A stretch of 64,000 nt of DNA, taken from assembly GCA_037976565.1 (NCBI GenBank), contig CP137666.1, forward strand, positions 55,918,740 through 55,982,739, in the 5' to 3' direction. Source of the DNA: Mesocentrotus franciscanus. Lineage: Eukaryota > Echinodermata > Echinoidea > Camarodonta > Strongylocentrotidae. Under the pieces are notes generated by a model. The model had not been told where the DNA came from, ran no database searches, and saw nothing but the letters and a program-made list of their open reading frames with translations. The position numbers and the translations under genes are program-made. Shown here piece after piece: positions 48,601-58,232 of this stretch; the first letter of the stretch is position 1; each line of letters opens with the position of its first letter.

Positions 48601-51600
48601 TCAAGACATGTGGTCGATAAAGCAGGGACGTGTAGTCCTTGGTGATTTCGTGCTTTTCATTGTGAAAACCTTATCTAGGGTAATTTATGTCATCCTTCCT
48701 TGCTCTCTATCATTAATGTAATTAACATGTTTTTTTTTAATTGTTGGCGTCATGCTTAAGACGTCTGGGTTCAGGCGCCTGTTAGTTCGGAACTTGTTAT
48801 ATAACTGCAGACGAGCTCAAATCATTTGCTCGAATTCTGAAATTTGTGTAATCGAATTCCATCCGTCCCTTCTTTCCTGGACAGGGGGACTAATTAGATT
48901 TTTGAATATACGGCCTGCGTTTGTTTCTATCTTTGATCATTATATTACGAACATTTAATGAATTCATTTGTCTTTGATCAATGAGCTTACGCCTTACGCT
49001 TTTAGTAATCTTATAACTTTCAAACAAATGTTGTTCTTTGTGTAACTTGATATACAGGCCTATAACTCATCCTTATATCATGTAAAGACATTTCAAGATG
49101 TTACATTAAAATACTCAGGTTCTCTGCTAGAAGAATAAGAATGTTTTCAACCCCATATGGATAGGTTTAGAATTAATCAAGGTTCAAATCAATCTGAATG
49201 GAAAGAAACAGTACTGGTAATTAAGACGGAAATACAGGTCCACTTTTGCGATAGAGTGTTGTTGTTGTTGTTGTTGTTATTGAGTCTCTGAAATCAATAA
49301 GCCTCCATCACAAAAGATGATGCTCTCTTTTTGTTACCATCTAAACGTATACGGACTGTCCGTCCTATATTCAAAGAGTTCACACACTCTATAAGCATGC
49401 GTATCCTGGCTGGTATATTTTGGAAAAGTTTTGTAATTTTATGTATCACACAGATTGCGTTCGAATCCCCCTCTTTGCCACCCTTCGTCATCTTCAACAC
49501 GAGATCGACAACCTAAAGGCGGAGGTGGTCCTTCTACGCCAGGTACAGGAGCAATGTCACCCTACAGAAGCTTCTCCTGCAGATGTTGGAAAGATTAAAG
49601 ACGGTAGGCCTTATGTTGAATGTGCATGCATCGAACTCTTGAGAGCAGCATGGAATGTGTTTGAAAACGAAGAATCAAGAACCAAAGCACCCTCCTTCTC
49701 GCCTGTTATCTGTCGTTCTTCTTCTAAAGCTCGCTCATTGTGACCATGCTGTGATGTGGCTATTCCTAACCTGTGTGATCCCGAAAATGTTCCTGCAACA
49801 TTGTGTGAAAAGAAGCTTTAGCTTGCTAGACAGCTGTCTATTTGCACCGAAGTCACCAACCATTGTCAGTTGAAGTTCGTGGCACTGCCTGTAATGCCCT
49901 TCCAACTCTTGCACATACATCCCGTCATACAACTGCATCTGTCATTGTTGATCTCGAATGCATTTTGTCTCATTTTCTTGATTGAATAATGTCACGGCGA
50001 AACAAAAATGAATATCATACTGATGACTTTAGCTTTAACTAGCGTCTATGATCCTGCTCTTTTCTGCTGCCTTTGGACACATCCGTATTAGAATAGGAGT
50101 TTTTTAAAAACATTCTTTTGCTCCAAAGGTTCCGTATTTTAAAGGCTCTCTGATCTGAAGGACCGTTGTTCCAAATTCTCCTTTTCCATATCGTTCTCGG
50201 CTCGTTATTCCGAAGGTTCATTATGCCAAAGATTCGTTGGTCCGATGGTTCGTTATCAAGTTCCAAACATGCCAAAGGTTCGTTGTTTAGAAGAATCCTT
50301 ATGCAGAAAATGGTTCTTCCGAAGGCTTGTTATTCTGAAAGTTTGTTTTATTGCGGTCATTCCTAAGGTTATTCTTAAGGTTCGTTAATCTTCAAGTTCA
50401 TTTAATCTGAACACAAAAAACTTCCACATTTTATTAATCCAAAAAGAAGGGTAATTTTGTCTCAATAATCCAAATGCTCCTTTTATTTCTTCTAAATCTT
50501 AGATTTAAAAAATTTTATAGTGAATCTCTGGATCACGAACATTGTTAAATGACTTGTCGGGATATCTTTGTACACTGCAAAAAATATGGGGTAAATTTGT
50601 TGTTGGTCAAATATCTTTACAACATAATTGGGCATAAGTTGACCAATAATTTGATGATCGATATATTGTATTTGTTTACGTTTCCAACTGTTGGGGTTTT
50701 GAATACCGTGGTGTGGTAATTTTTCCTATTTAATTGGGCAAAGCACAAGTGCTTATCCAACTATTTAGCAAATCGTGTCTACAAGATATCGCCCCGGCCA
50801 TGCCATTTTATTCGACAGTCTTATATATTCGTAAAAAAGTACCCATATGTATCATGTTTAAATGGAATAGAATTTTCGTCAAATAGACGCGCGAATAGAC
50901 GGTTTACTAACATATTCAAATTTTATGCATACTTTTTAAACAAAGGTTGTTCTTGACAACCTAAAAGCTTGCCTGAGGCTTTCCCGACATAGCAACAGGT
51001 AGTGTATGCAGACTAGATTCCAAGTATTGTAGGGCGTTCATTAATCATACCAGGTTAATGGAATAACTCGTCACTAGGTCCCCGGCAGAGAAACATCCAT
51101 ACATTTGAATATTTTAGTAAATAGGTCTATGAGACCACCCATGAACAACTACTTTCTAATTGATACGACGTTCAGACTACATAAAATAGTAGTTACTAAT
51201 GGTGAACCAGAAATTCTGGTTATCTGAACGCGAATGGACGACGTTGCTTATATTTATATTTAGATGATATCCGCATTTAGCTTTGCCTAGCTTTGCCTAC
51301 CTTTACCTACCTGAAATGGACACAAATCAATTAAATGCAAGAAGTCTTGCATTTAATTGATTTATGTCCATTTCACTGCATCAAGACTTCTCTTCATTGT
51401 CTCACCATTTACAAAAAAGACACACACCTAATTAATCTACCTCCAAGATCACAACATAATTATTCATCTTGATTGTAACCGTGGTAACTATACGCAATGT
51501 CCATGCACCTGATAGTCTCTTGAAGAAAAAGAGTGGACAACAGTACTTGTATTTCTAATATTTCAAGCCCCTCCCGGAGAAAGATCAATCATTATTCCCA

Positions 51601-51998
51601 TGCCTCTGTGAAAAGGTATAATTATTTGAACACAAGTCATATTGGAATGAAATTTGATCATTTCAATTCCTCCTTCACTTTCACTAAGGTGTGAAGTAGC
51701 TCTTCACTTGATTTATGTGCTCTACAAAACAAAACAATTGTGATATTTCATTACCATATCATATATCAAAGCAAGTTTAGTGCATACGAGTTTTGTTTGT
51801 ATGTACTGTGTTTTCGAGAAATGGAGTAATTCCCTAATTAGAATTCTAAATTGCAACCTTGTGATCACTAACCCTTGTAATGCAATTACTGCATGTTTAT
51901 TAAATCGGAAAATCTCTCGAACGCAAAGAACAAGGTCTTTATTACCAAAAGGATTTATTTAAATCAGATTACCACGCATGATTGACAAATATATCTTG

Positions 51999-52039
<41 letters not shown>

Positions 52040-55000
52040 AAAGTGCTGCACCTGGTGCTTCATCTAGTGTGCGATTGCTGTTATTTCAATTTTCGTTCAC
52101 TTTGTGTAAGCATGGTGAAGCAATACCTGAATACGCCTAAAAAGTGTAAATCATATTTTTATTTTGAATAAAATCACGATAAAATGAACAACAATGCAAT
52201 TGTTATATTGAAGATTGTATGTGAACATCAAATCAAATGTTAGATAGGTGATAAATGATTACCTATAAGTAATGCCATCATTTAGCACTTATGCTGAAAT
52301 ACAATATGATCTTCAAACTTCAAACACCAAAATATACAATCAATCGACACATTAAAATAAATCCCGATGATAGATGGCTTGGTCTTCCCAAGAAAAAGAA
52401 CTTGAAATATTGAAATGATTCACTCACTTTTTAGAAGGTTAATGTCAACTGTGAATATTAAAAAGTTTCCTCCTTTCCTTGATTGATTTTAAGGAAGTTT
52501 TTTTTTATTTTCTTAAGTTCTAAACCGTAATTAAATTCAATTGAACAGTGTTTCTCCTACCTAACCTTTACACAAAGACTACCTATTCGTACAGGAGCAA
52601 AACCAGGATTTTGTACAACGGTAAAAGGGGAGCACGATTCTGAAAACTGAATTAAAAAAAACCCACCTCAATTAAGCGGGCAATCTTTTGGACGTAAAAT
52701 ATACCATTGGATTTTCAGGAGTGACACAGGTCGGTTATGCCTTCCCTATAATATTATAGACCTCAGTTTTTGTGTACCTTGAGCGGTCAGATAGACAGCT
52801 TTCATAGTATTAACATTATTTTGGTTAACTTTCCCCTCTTTTTGCACCCTCCCTCCCCGCTCCTTTCACATCAGCGGCTGTTACGATCAACTTCGCCTCA
52901 TGTCGCCTGACAAAGAGCGAGAACGGAGAGGTTGTTGGCAGAGTCGATCTTCGAGAACAGGTGCGTACTAACCACCAGCAAAATTGAATCATGACTTTGT
53001 ACCCTGACACAGTGACACTGACGGTAAGGTGAGTGTGGATGCACTGTAAACCCAATGATTATGTTGGGGACTGTGGTTGTCACTAAAATTATTTGTGGCA
53101 TTTCTAGCTTCCAAGGGTTCCAACTTCCAAGTATAGCATACTATTGATTTTAACGGCATTGTAAATCAAGGATTTCCAACCCTAACCTGAAATTTTGCTG
53201 AGAAGTCGATGTCTGGAAGAAAAATAACTTATTGACTTTTTCCTGTGATTCGTTCCTTCTAGTCCTCAAAGAAAATGACTTTTTTTCTCCATTTTTTCTG
53301 GTATGACAAACTTTCGGAATAAGTCAATAACTTTGGGTTTGTTCTCCGAAGATACATGGTATGTGTTTTAGAGCTCACAATTTGAAAACACGAGTGACGA
53401 CTTATAATGAATAATAATAACTGACTTCTGACTAATCTCCAGCATACAAAATTAAAGTGTGATTCATTTCAGTAATCAATTCATTTCTATTATAAAATAA
53501 TTTGTAGTATTTTTGATTAAGGGAAAATGAATGAAAGACAAGATCACATAAATCCATAACTGAATGAGATTATATTTGAAAATATGAAAATTGAAGCAAT
53601 CCTTGTAAAATAGACTGTTATACTTACTATCCTTCTAAACTTACATGCAAATAATCAGAAAGCTCGCAAATAATTATTGCATCTGTAGCAGGACTCAATC
53701 GTCTCTTTAAGATAGCTATACACTAACTTTATCTAGCTTACCATATATGTCAATCTCATAAATCATAATGTGTAACTGAGACGTGGGAACATAGTAGTAA
53801 ACGTATCCTAATTGAAAAAATAGAATAGGATATACAAGCTGATATACCCGGCACCAATTTTGTCTTGTTATAAGGTAACAGGTTTGCGGTTTGAATAATA
53901 TATATATGTTGGTGTCTCGTTTGGATGCGGGAACAAACCATGGTCTTTCTCCCATGTCAAGATTCATCTTCATTAAATGTTATGACTTGTAATATAATTG
54001 TTGTTGTTGCTATTTTAATGTACTGTCTGTAATTATTATGTTACCAAAATCAATGATTTTATATGTAACAGAATGTCTTTTTCCCCTCTCGATTATGTTA
54101 AATTTGGTTCCTTGAATGAAAAATAAGATACTTTCTATTAAACAAAAATTAAAGGGGGGGGGGCGGGGGATGCACAAGATCTAAGCTTTACAAAGAGACT
54201 TTAACAAGGATTTCACTCCCATTTTAGTCCTGTTATCTATGCGGTGCTGTTATGGGTGCAGGGGAGTGTTTCACAAAGACTAAGATCGAATTTAAGTTGG
54301 ACTTCAATATGGCAGACCGTTCATGCCACTGTTTGCTCTCACCATACTGGCATTTGTCTCTCAAGGGACGTACAAATCATGGTCACAAATTTACAGAATT
54401 TATATTTTTTGATAATTCATTCTTGAAGGAAAAAATATTATCTAAAGATCATAATGGTGAGAGCAAACAGTGGCATGAACGGCCTGCCATAGTTAAGTCC
54501 AAATTAAAGTCAATTTTAGTCTTTGTGAAACACCCCCCTGAACTGCACCTGCATGGGATTAGAGTTGTGCAAATTCAAATCAATGTTTCTATGCTGGATA
54601 CAAAATTAAAGAGTAAAGTGGACGAAACCATGCGTCTAGATGATTTCGAAAAGGGTCATTTGAAGAAAATAAAAATCAATATGTTATTCTTACATGCACC
54701 TCATCTCCATTCTGTCTGTTTCAGAGTGATGTGAACGTACTTCAGGTCCGTCTGCAGATTGATGGTGCGAAGCTCACTTTGGCGGCAAACAGCAAACATG
54801 GATTCCACGTTCACACCTATGGCAACATCAGCGGTTCATGCTCGACCACCGGCGGACATTACAACCCTGATGGCGTAGATCACGCCAGCCCAACTTCAGC
54901 CCAGAGGTAATGAAATCAACGATTTTCTCATTTCCAGTTAAAAAGATGTTTTGTTGTAAGGGTAGGCTGAATCAACGAAGTAGAAACTTGAGATTGACCT

Positions 55001-55702
55001 AAAATGAATGTTTGTGCATAGCGTATACTATATATATATATATATTTTTTTTTTTAAGAGAGGGTACAATATTCCTAAAAATCTGTTGACACCCCCCCCC
55101 CAAAAAAAAAAGAGGAAAGAAAAAATAAGGTCATTCTCTGACAAACAGAAAAAATGGACTTAAATAAAATAAAGGTCATCATTCAAAGGAGGGGGCACAT
55201 TTCTGGACTTGTTCGGTGAGATAGTCTATAGTAAAGAGCAGTGATGCATGCTCTACAATTTTCTCGAACAGGTCCACAGACTTGGGCGTGGCTCTTCAAT
55301 AGTGGGCGTGGTATCTTCGATTCAATTTGACTATCACAAATGAAAATGGGGGCGGGCGGGAAAGATGTATAGAGAGGACTATAGAGAGAGATGGAAGAAG
55401 ACGATCATGTTCAGGGAAACCAGAGATTATTCAGTCGAAGGATCTTCATAAAAGAGTCTGAATATAAAAAGAATATTATTGCTTTTTTCCCTTGTATCTA
55501 TTTTTTGGGGGGCATTTTCTATACAGGCATGTTGGCGACCTAGGTAATGTTCAAGCAGACGCCTCAGGGAATATCGATGTGAGTTTCAACGATACTTATG
55601 CATCTCTGACAGGAGCAAAGGCTGTCATGGGACGAGCATTCGTGGTAAGGTGTTATGTTCTTTTAATATGAATAAGAATGACAGAGAAAACGAAGACGAT
55701 GT

Positions 55703-55745
<43 letters not shown>

Positions 55746-56415
55746 GTGGAAGAGGAGGGATGCTGAACTGAGAGGTGGAGGGGGAATGGGTGGTCGGTAA
55801 ATATAAGTTGGAGGTGAGCAGATAGGAACCAAATAGTCTGACCCTATCAAGAAAGCTGAAATTTGGTCAAGTTCAATGGCGGAACGATGTGATAAAAAAT
55901 CGTGTACTTTGAGTTACCCATGCATGTTCCTCTACACCCGGGTTGAAATCGAATGTCCCTACGCCAACTAAACATTTATATTATTATTGTTGTTGTTGTT
56001 GTTGTTGCTTATCAAAGATTTTGACAAAAGCCTGTGAAAATATATGAAATATTTTGTTGTGGTTATCAGATACTTTTCACATACCTTAGCCCACGACTCC
56101 CCCCTCCCCCCCCCAAAAAAAAGTCCTGAATCCGCCGCTGTACATGTAGGAGCAAATTCTCGAGTGTGGATTATACACTTTTTATTTTATTTTATTTAAG
56201 CATTCTTAATTTTGTTTTTATCTATTAGTACACTGCAGAGCTATATCAAATCGTATTTTGAAATAATTCTTTCTCGCTCTTGTCGTCAGTTTCATGCAGG
56301 AGAAGACGATCTAGGTCTGGGAGGTAACGCGGGCAGTCTGGCGAGCGGCAACGCCGGACCTCGATTGGCTTGCTGCGTCATCGGCTGGGCTACTGGCACA
56401 AATTGGGCTAACTAA
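38483..56415 (+). CDS. Secreted Cu/Zn superoxide dismutase (whole gene)
   Basis: Exons are 38483-38534, 49454-49603 (coiled coil, predicted), 52875-52960, 54725-54906, 55527-55644 and 56290-56415, all GT-AG. With the coiled-coil exon the frame is open for 237 residues; without it, 187. The enzyme would convert superoxide to oxygen and hydrogen peroxide outside the cell. In 237-residue numbering the copper ligands are H124, H126, H141 and H198; the zinc ligands are H141, H149, H158 and D161; the catalytic Arg is R221; the disulfide pair is C135-C224. Motifs GFHVH, GGHYNP, HVGDLGN and GNAGPRLAC are family hallmarks. A 17-residue hydrophobic start is a signal peptide. N-glycosylation sequons occur at NIS (exon 4) and NDT (exon 5). 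The tail ends [10 protein letters not shown], lacking the basic heparin-binding stretch of vertebrate SOD3. Confidence 0.92.
38594..38857. mobile_element. MITE family B, copy 4
   Basis: GTTGCCCACAAGGCGTCATG at the left and GACGCCTCGTGTGCAAC at the right are the best-preserved family ends. It shares GACGCAGTGCTACGTCAG with copies 2 and 3. It sits 60 bp inside the SOD intron. Confidence 0.78.
39895..40334. repeat. Tandem duplication, 220-bp period, two copies
   Basis: GAAAATTTTGCAATTTGACG begins copies at 39895 and 40115; the two are nearly identical through CTTGGCATGGTAAA. Each carries AAGTTCACGAACTTTACAAA, a small palindrome. Very high identity implies a recent event. Confidence 0.95.
41737..41790. 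mobile_element. hAT-like MITE terminus fragment
   Basis: AGTGGCATAGCTACGGGGAC followed by GGGGCACGTGCCCCCCTC resembles the ends of the 45417-45731 element. There is no second terminus nearby. Confidence 0.4.
42322..42476. repeat. Tandem duplication, about 75-bp period
   Basis: TTTTTGTGGTAATGTTCAGT to CGACATCACC.GACAATATT occurs twice in succession, with a few substitutions. Confidence 0.9.
43108..43193. repeat. (GA)n, (GAT)n and (GATA)n compound microsatellite
   Basis: GA run at 43112-43134, GAT triplets at 43139-43155, GATA/GACA units at 43171-43193. Confidence 0.92.
43194..43330 (-). mobile_element. LINE-like 3' end on the minus strand
   Basis: Tandem ATTCA units (ATTCAATTCAATTCAATTG) are followed by TTTTATTTTTCC and A-rich sequence. 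On the minus strand this reads as a 3' UTR ending in TGAAT-type tandem repeats, typical of CR1-like non-LTR elements. No coding sequence remains. Confidence 0.45.
43556..43710. repeat. GA-rich microsatellite
   Basis: GAGA and GACAGA units; the Ser/Leu-rich minus frame over it is an artefact. Confidence 0.88.
44117..44189. repeat. Hairpin, 24-bp arms
   Basis: GTCGGCTGTCCGCAAGAAGG plus TCGT pairs with ACGA plus CCTTCTTTCGGATAGCCGAC, 22 of 24 bases matching, around a 25-base loop. Confidence 0.8.
44508..44605. repeat. Degenerate GGACAACTACCCC-type repeat
   Basis: ACCAGGACGACTACCCC, TGGACAATCATCCCCGG, TACAACTACCCCGGACC and TAGGACAACTACACCC follow one another with a period of roughly 15-17 bases and much drift. 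Shorter related sequence (CTACCCCGGACGCGGCACC) lies at 37450. Confidence 0.6.
45040..45205. mobile_element. MITE family A, copy 4
   Basis: CAATCGCAAAGACTTTCGAA at the left and TTGAAAGTCTTTGCGATCG at the right form clear inverted ends; TAGCCTTG is shared with copies 1 and 2. About 166 bp, shorter than the others. Confidence 0.78.
45417..45731. mobile_element. hAT-like MITE containing a CT microsatellite
   Basis: CAGTGGCGTAGCG at the left and GCTACGCCACTG at the right bound 315 bp. Flanking 8-mers GGGGTGAC and CTGGTGAC agree at six of eight positions, consistent with an aged 8-bp hAT duplication. The CT tract at 45570-45650 lies inside the element. Confidence 0.72.
46544..46997. mobile_element. 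454-bp inverted-repeat element with perfect 7-bp target duplication
   Basis: Termini CCCCGTTCTCACTCACTT and AAGTGAATGAGAACGGGG are inverted repeats. The flanks TCAAAGA at 46537-46543 and 46998-47004 are identical. The interior is built from repeated motifs (GGTCTTAGTTAGACCGCTCC, GAGGAACGGGTCTT, ACCGCTCC) in both orientations, giving layered sub-terminal repeats. The interior ORF 46645-46989 is not transposase-like. The superfamily is uncertain: 7 bp does not settle between P-like, hAT-like or others. Confidence 0.82.
48410..48511. repeat. Fold-back hairpin, about 102 bp
   Basis: AAGCTTAGCAATTGATCATA pairs with TCGTACGATCAATTGCTAAGCTT, and GATTTTTGCGATTGATTG with CAATTAATCGCAAAAGTC, around a loop near ATTGATCTTTAGG. 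Confidence 0.85.
49257..49280. repeat. (GTT)n microsatellite
   Basis: Short run of GTT triplets. Confidence 0.9.
49454..49603 (+). CDS. Predicted SOD exon 2: cysteine-flanked coiled coil
   Basis: Acceptor ATGTATCACACAG and donor ACG|GTAGGC bound exactly 150 bases, open throughout and phase 1 at both ends, so it can be spliced between SOD exon 1 (leaves in phase 1) and 52875 (enters in phase 1) without breaking the frame. It encodes residues 18-67 of the long form. [18 protein letters not shown] (28-45) has Leu/Ile/Val at every a and d position of a heptad. Cys19 and Cys52 flank the helix. This would be an oligomerisation domain placed directly after the signal peptide. An alternative donor at 49543 (CGCCAG|GTACAG) would break the SOD frame. 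No transcript evidence is available; it could instead be an alternative exon. Confidence 0.62.
50090..50400. repeat. Degenerate 16-18-bp repeat (CCGAAGGTTCGTTATT type)
   Basis: CTCCAAAGGTTCCGTATT, TTCCGAAGGTTCATTATG, CCAAAGATTCGTTGGT, CCGATGGTTCGTTATC, CCAAAGGTTCGTTGTT and CCTAAGGTT..AAGGTTCGTTAATC follow each other with strong drift. The frames over it are not genes. Confidence 0.75.
51313..51374. repeat. Near-perfect short hairpin, 29-bp arms
   Basis: GAAATGGACACAAATCAATT and AAATGCAAG (51313-51341) pair with CTTGCATTTAATTGATTTATGTCCATTTC-type sequence (51346-51374), 28 of 29 bases, across a four-base AAGT loop. The only difference would still form a G-U pair in RNA. Confidence 0.92.
52000..52036. 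repeat. (AT)n microsatellite
   Basis: About 18 uninterrupted AT units. Confidence 0.95.
52875..52960 (+). CDS. SOD catalytic exon A
   Basis: Acceptor CCTTTCACATCAG, donor CAG|GTGCGT. It encodes the first beta strands of the SOD barrel ([21 protein letters not shown], the last part omitted here), residues 68-96 of the long form. It enters in phase 1 and leaves in phase 0. The Cys in FASC is not one of the usual conserved positions. Confidence 0.82.
52961..54724 (+). other. SOD intron before catalytic exon B
   Basis: Mostly AT-rich; contains the long-TIR MITE at 54259-54540, a poly-G run near 54153 and nothing else recognisable. Confidence 0.8.
54259..54540. mobile_element. MITE with 87-bp terminal inverted repeats
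   Basis: Left arm 54259-54345 and right arm 54454-54540 are equal in length and closely matched: CAGGGGAGTGTTTCACAAAG against the complement CAGGGGGGTGTTTCACAAAG, and TGCCACTGTTTGCTCTCACC perfectly shared. The centre is 108 AT-rich bases. No flanking duplication was found. The open frame 54252-54734 through it runs into the SOD exon by chance. Confidence 0.85.
54725..54906 (+). CDS. SOD catalytic exon B (copper and zinc ligands)
   Basis: Acceptor CTGTCTGTTTCAG, donor AGAG|GTAATG. Carries [10 protein letters not shown] (two copper ligands), SCS (disulfide Cys), GGHYNP (bridging His) and DHASP (zinc His), with an NIS glycosylation sequon. It leaves in phase 2, splitting an Arg codon. Confidence 0.95.
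54907..55526 (+). other. SOD intron between catalytic exons B and C
   Basis: Contains a short AT run (55030-55050), a poly-C/poly-A stretch (55090-55110) and otherwise nothing recognisable. Confidence 0.8.
55527..55644 (+). CDS. SOD catalytic exon C
   Basis: Acceptor TTTCTATACAG, donor GTG|GTAAGG. Completes R-HVGDLGN (zinc His and Asp), then [21 protein letters not shown]; the NDT sequon is a second possible N-glycosylation site. Confidence 0.95.
55645..56289 (+). other. SOD last intron
   Basis: Holds a (GA)n microsatellite at 55707-55738, a (GTT)n run at 55987-56008 and poly-C near 56101. Confidence 0.85.
56290..56415 (+). CDS. SOD last exon (copper ligand, active-site Arg, stop)
   Basis: Acceptor CTTGTCGTCAG. 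Encodes [15 protein letters not shown] (fourth copper His and the electrostatic loop), [10 protein letters not shown] (active-site Arg, second disulfide Cys plus an extra Cys) and [12 protein letters not shown], with TAA at 56413-56415. Confidence 0.95.
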   Translation, partial: FHAGEDDLGLGGNAGSLASGNAGPRLACCVIGWATGTNWAN

Positions 56416-56631
56416 GTAATTCTTGTTCTCTAATTACAAAGATATCTCTAAAATTCACCCATGCGTACATTTATATTACTCTTTTGCACATTTTCTACAA
56501 TTTTTTGATATCTACACATTAGTATGATTTGGTGTCAGATGGAACAACTAAGTACCAATCCTGTGACAGAATGTTACGATTTTTTGGTCGAATATGGAAC
56601 ATGCTTGTCCTACCTATCCAGTGGTGTAATG

Positions 56632-56800
56632 TACTCAGGGGCGGACTGGGACTAAAATTCGAATGGGGGATTTCGAAGCAAACGGCCCACTCAACATATC
56701 GGCCGGCCCTCAGACCACAAAGCGACCGACCCTCAAGCCAAAATATTGAGTGGGACCGTGGGGAAAACTCCCCAACTCCCAATGGCCAGGCCGGCCCTGT
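56632..56800. mobile_element. MITE-like repeat with CAGGGGCGGACTGGG end
   Basis: CAGGGGCGGACTGGGAC (56636) faces GGCCAGGCCGGCCCTG (to 56799), an imperfect inverted pair. GTGTAATG (56624-56631) and GTGTTATG (56799-56806) could be a worn 8-bp duplication. It lies in or near the SOD 3' UTR. Confidence 0.5.
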
Positions 56801-57247
56801 GTTATGATCAGAGAAAAAATATGGTGATATGGGGTCTTTTGAATTTTACCTATGTTACGTAAGTTATCCCTCGGTCAAAATTAACGAAATTAAAATTATT
56901 GAAGAACAGGTTAGTAAAAGTCCGTCGGACCAATAAGATTTGATAAATTCCAATTACATTTCACTTCTAATTGTACATAGTGTCTTAGTATTCTGTTAAA
57001 AACTTTATTCAATTTATTTCATTTACTATGTTATTTATAAGATATCATGTATAACATGTATATTTCATTCTATAAAAAGTAGCACCTATATTGCTGTTAT
57101 TTCCATGCGACTGTTAAATCATTAATGTAGTATACTGTATGCTATGTTTCATGTCTCATCAATAGTATCAGTCGAAATTTCTGTAATGAATAGTTATCAG
57201 TCTAAGCCTTTTATTTTAAGCATAATATAACAATTTCTTCTGTGAAA

Positions 57248-57253
57248 AATAAA
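57248..57253 (+). terminator. Candidate polyadenylation signal of the SOD gene
   Basis: AATAAA in a TGTGAAAAATAAAACTTG context, about 830 bp after the stop. It is the first canonical hexamer I noticed downstream, but not proven. Confidence 0.4.
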
Positions 57254-57560
57254 ACTTGAATATTAAATTGGTACAAAATGTGCTTAAACAATTATTGGCA
57301 AGAAAACACACTCACAAAGAAACACGAAAATAGATAGTCTGTCAGTACAAATTGAATTCAATTGACCTAAGAGGTTTGTTATACCAAAAGAGAGAGAGAG
57401 AGAGATACAGCTAAAGATCTGTTCTTATTTCACAAAGATTGAACACAACTAATCACAGCATAATTATCACATTGATCTAGATGCAAATGTAACAAAAAAC
57501 TGTAAGTTATTTGCAAGTTGAATTGAATAAAAAGAGAAAAATTATGCAAACAAAACAGTG

Positions 57561-57850
57561 GGTGTTTCATCAAAATCAGACGAAAAAAAGAAAGTTATGG
57601 AATTATAAAGTTTCGCATAATATCATGAAACAGTGATATGTATCACATAAGCTCTATATAAATTAGCGAGTTGATTATATCATCCCCTCACTTTTGTCTA
57701 TCCGTTTTGTATACAAATGTAGCAAAAATATTTTTCTGCTCTGCGAATGTAAAACATGGCTTGAATCCTCATGGAATATGTGCAAAAGGACAATTACCAT
57801 ATAAACAAAAATCAAGGAGGTGTGTCTCCCAAAAAGTTGAAATTTCATAA
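57561..57850. mobile_element. Dispersed repeat with GGGTGTTTCATCAAAATC end
   Basis: GGGTGTTTCATCAAAATCAG, GAAAGTTATGGAATTATAAA and TCATGAAACAGTGATATG at the left, and CAAGGAGGTGTGTCTCCC with TTTCATAAGCAAAACATTG at the right, are a pattern I recognise as a common marine invertebrate dispersed repeat. Boundaries uncertain. Confidence 0.45.
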
Positions 57851-58232
57851 GCAAAACATTGTTTGAAAGCTGACTGTAATCATTTGGAAACAGAACAGTG
57901 AAGCATAACTAGAAGACTCCTGAATAATTTCTGATGATTTCCGCCACAGATGTGATAAGTTATGACGAATACATGTGCATAATATTACAAGTCATATTGT
58001 ATTAGTCATTTGTTAAGCATAATGTCTTATGAACAGGAGACAATCTTCATCTAAACCTAGTCATTGTTTCATCAATAACAAAATTACCGAGTTCAACAAA
58101 TTGAAAGGACCGATTGTTGTCAAATTATTTCCAAATGATGACGATCTGCCATTCACTAATGTATTAAGTAATTTTGTTTAGAAACTAAGAGTTTGTGAGT
58201 AATGGATATTATTGTGATCAAACAGGTAAATG

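Larger units (their letters stand above)
38535..52874 (+). other. SOD first interval between signal-peptide exon and catalytic exons (14.3 kb)
   Basis: A single intron if 49454-49603 is skipped, otherwise two introns (38535-49453 and 49604-52874). It holds MITEs of families A and B, a hAT-like MITE, the 454-bp element, several hairpins and tandem duplications. Remaining stretches (for example 40340-41700, 47010-48400, 51400-52860) show no recognisable feature. Confidence 0.75.

Noticed and set aside
49452..49470. tRNA B-box-like GCGTTCGAATCC
   Set aside because: No A box, no acceptor stem and no cloverleaf can be built around it.
49331..49516. Frame with a signal-peptide-like [19 protein letters not shown]
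   Set aside because: It overlaps the coiled-coil exon in another frame and reaches a stop; the SOD phase match favours the coiled-coil frame.
54252..54734. 160-residue frame ending near SOD catalytic exon B
   Set aside because: It runs through the long-TIR MITE and ends just inside the exon in a different frame; splice sites define the exon.
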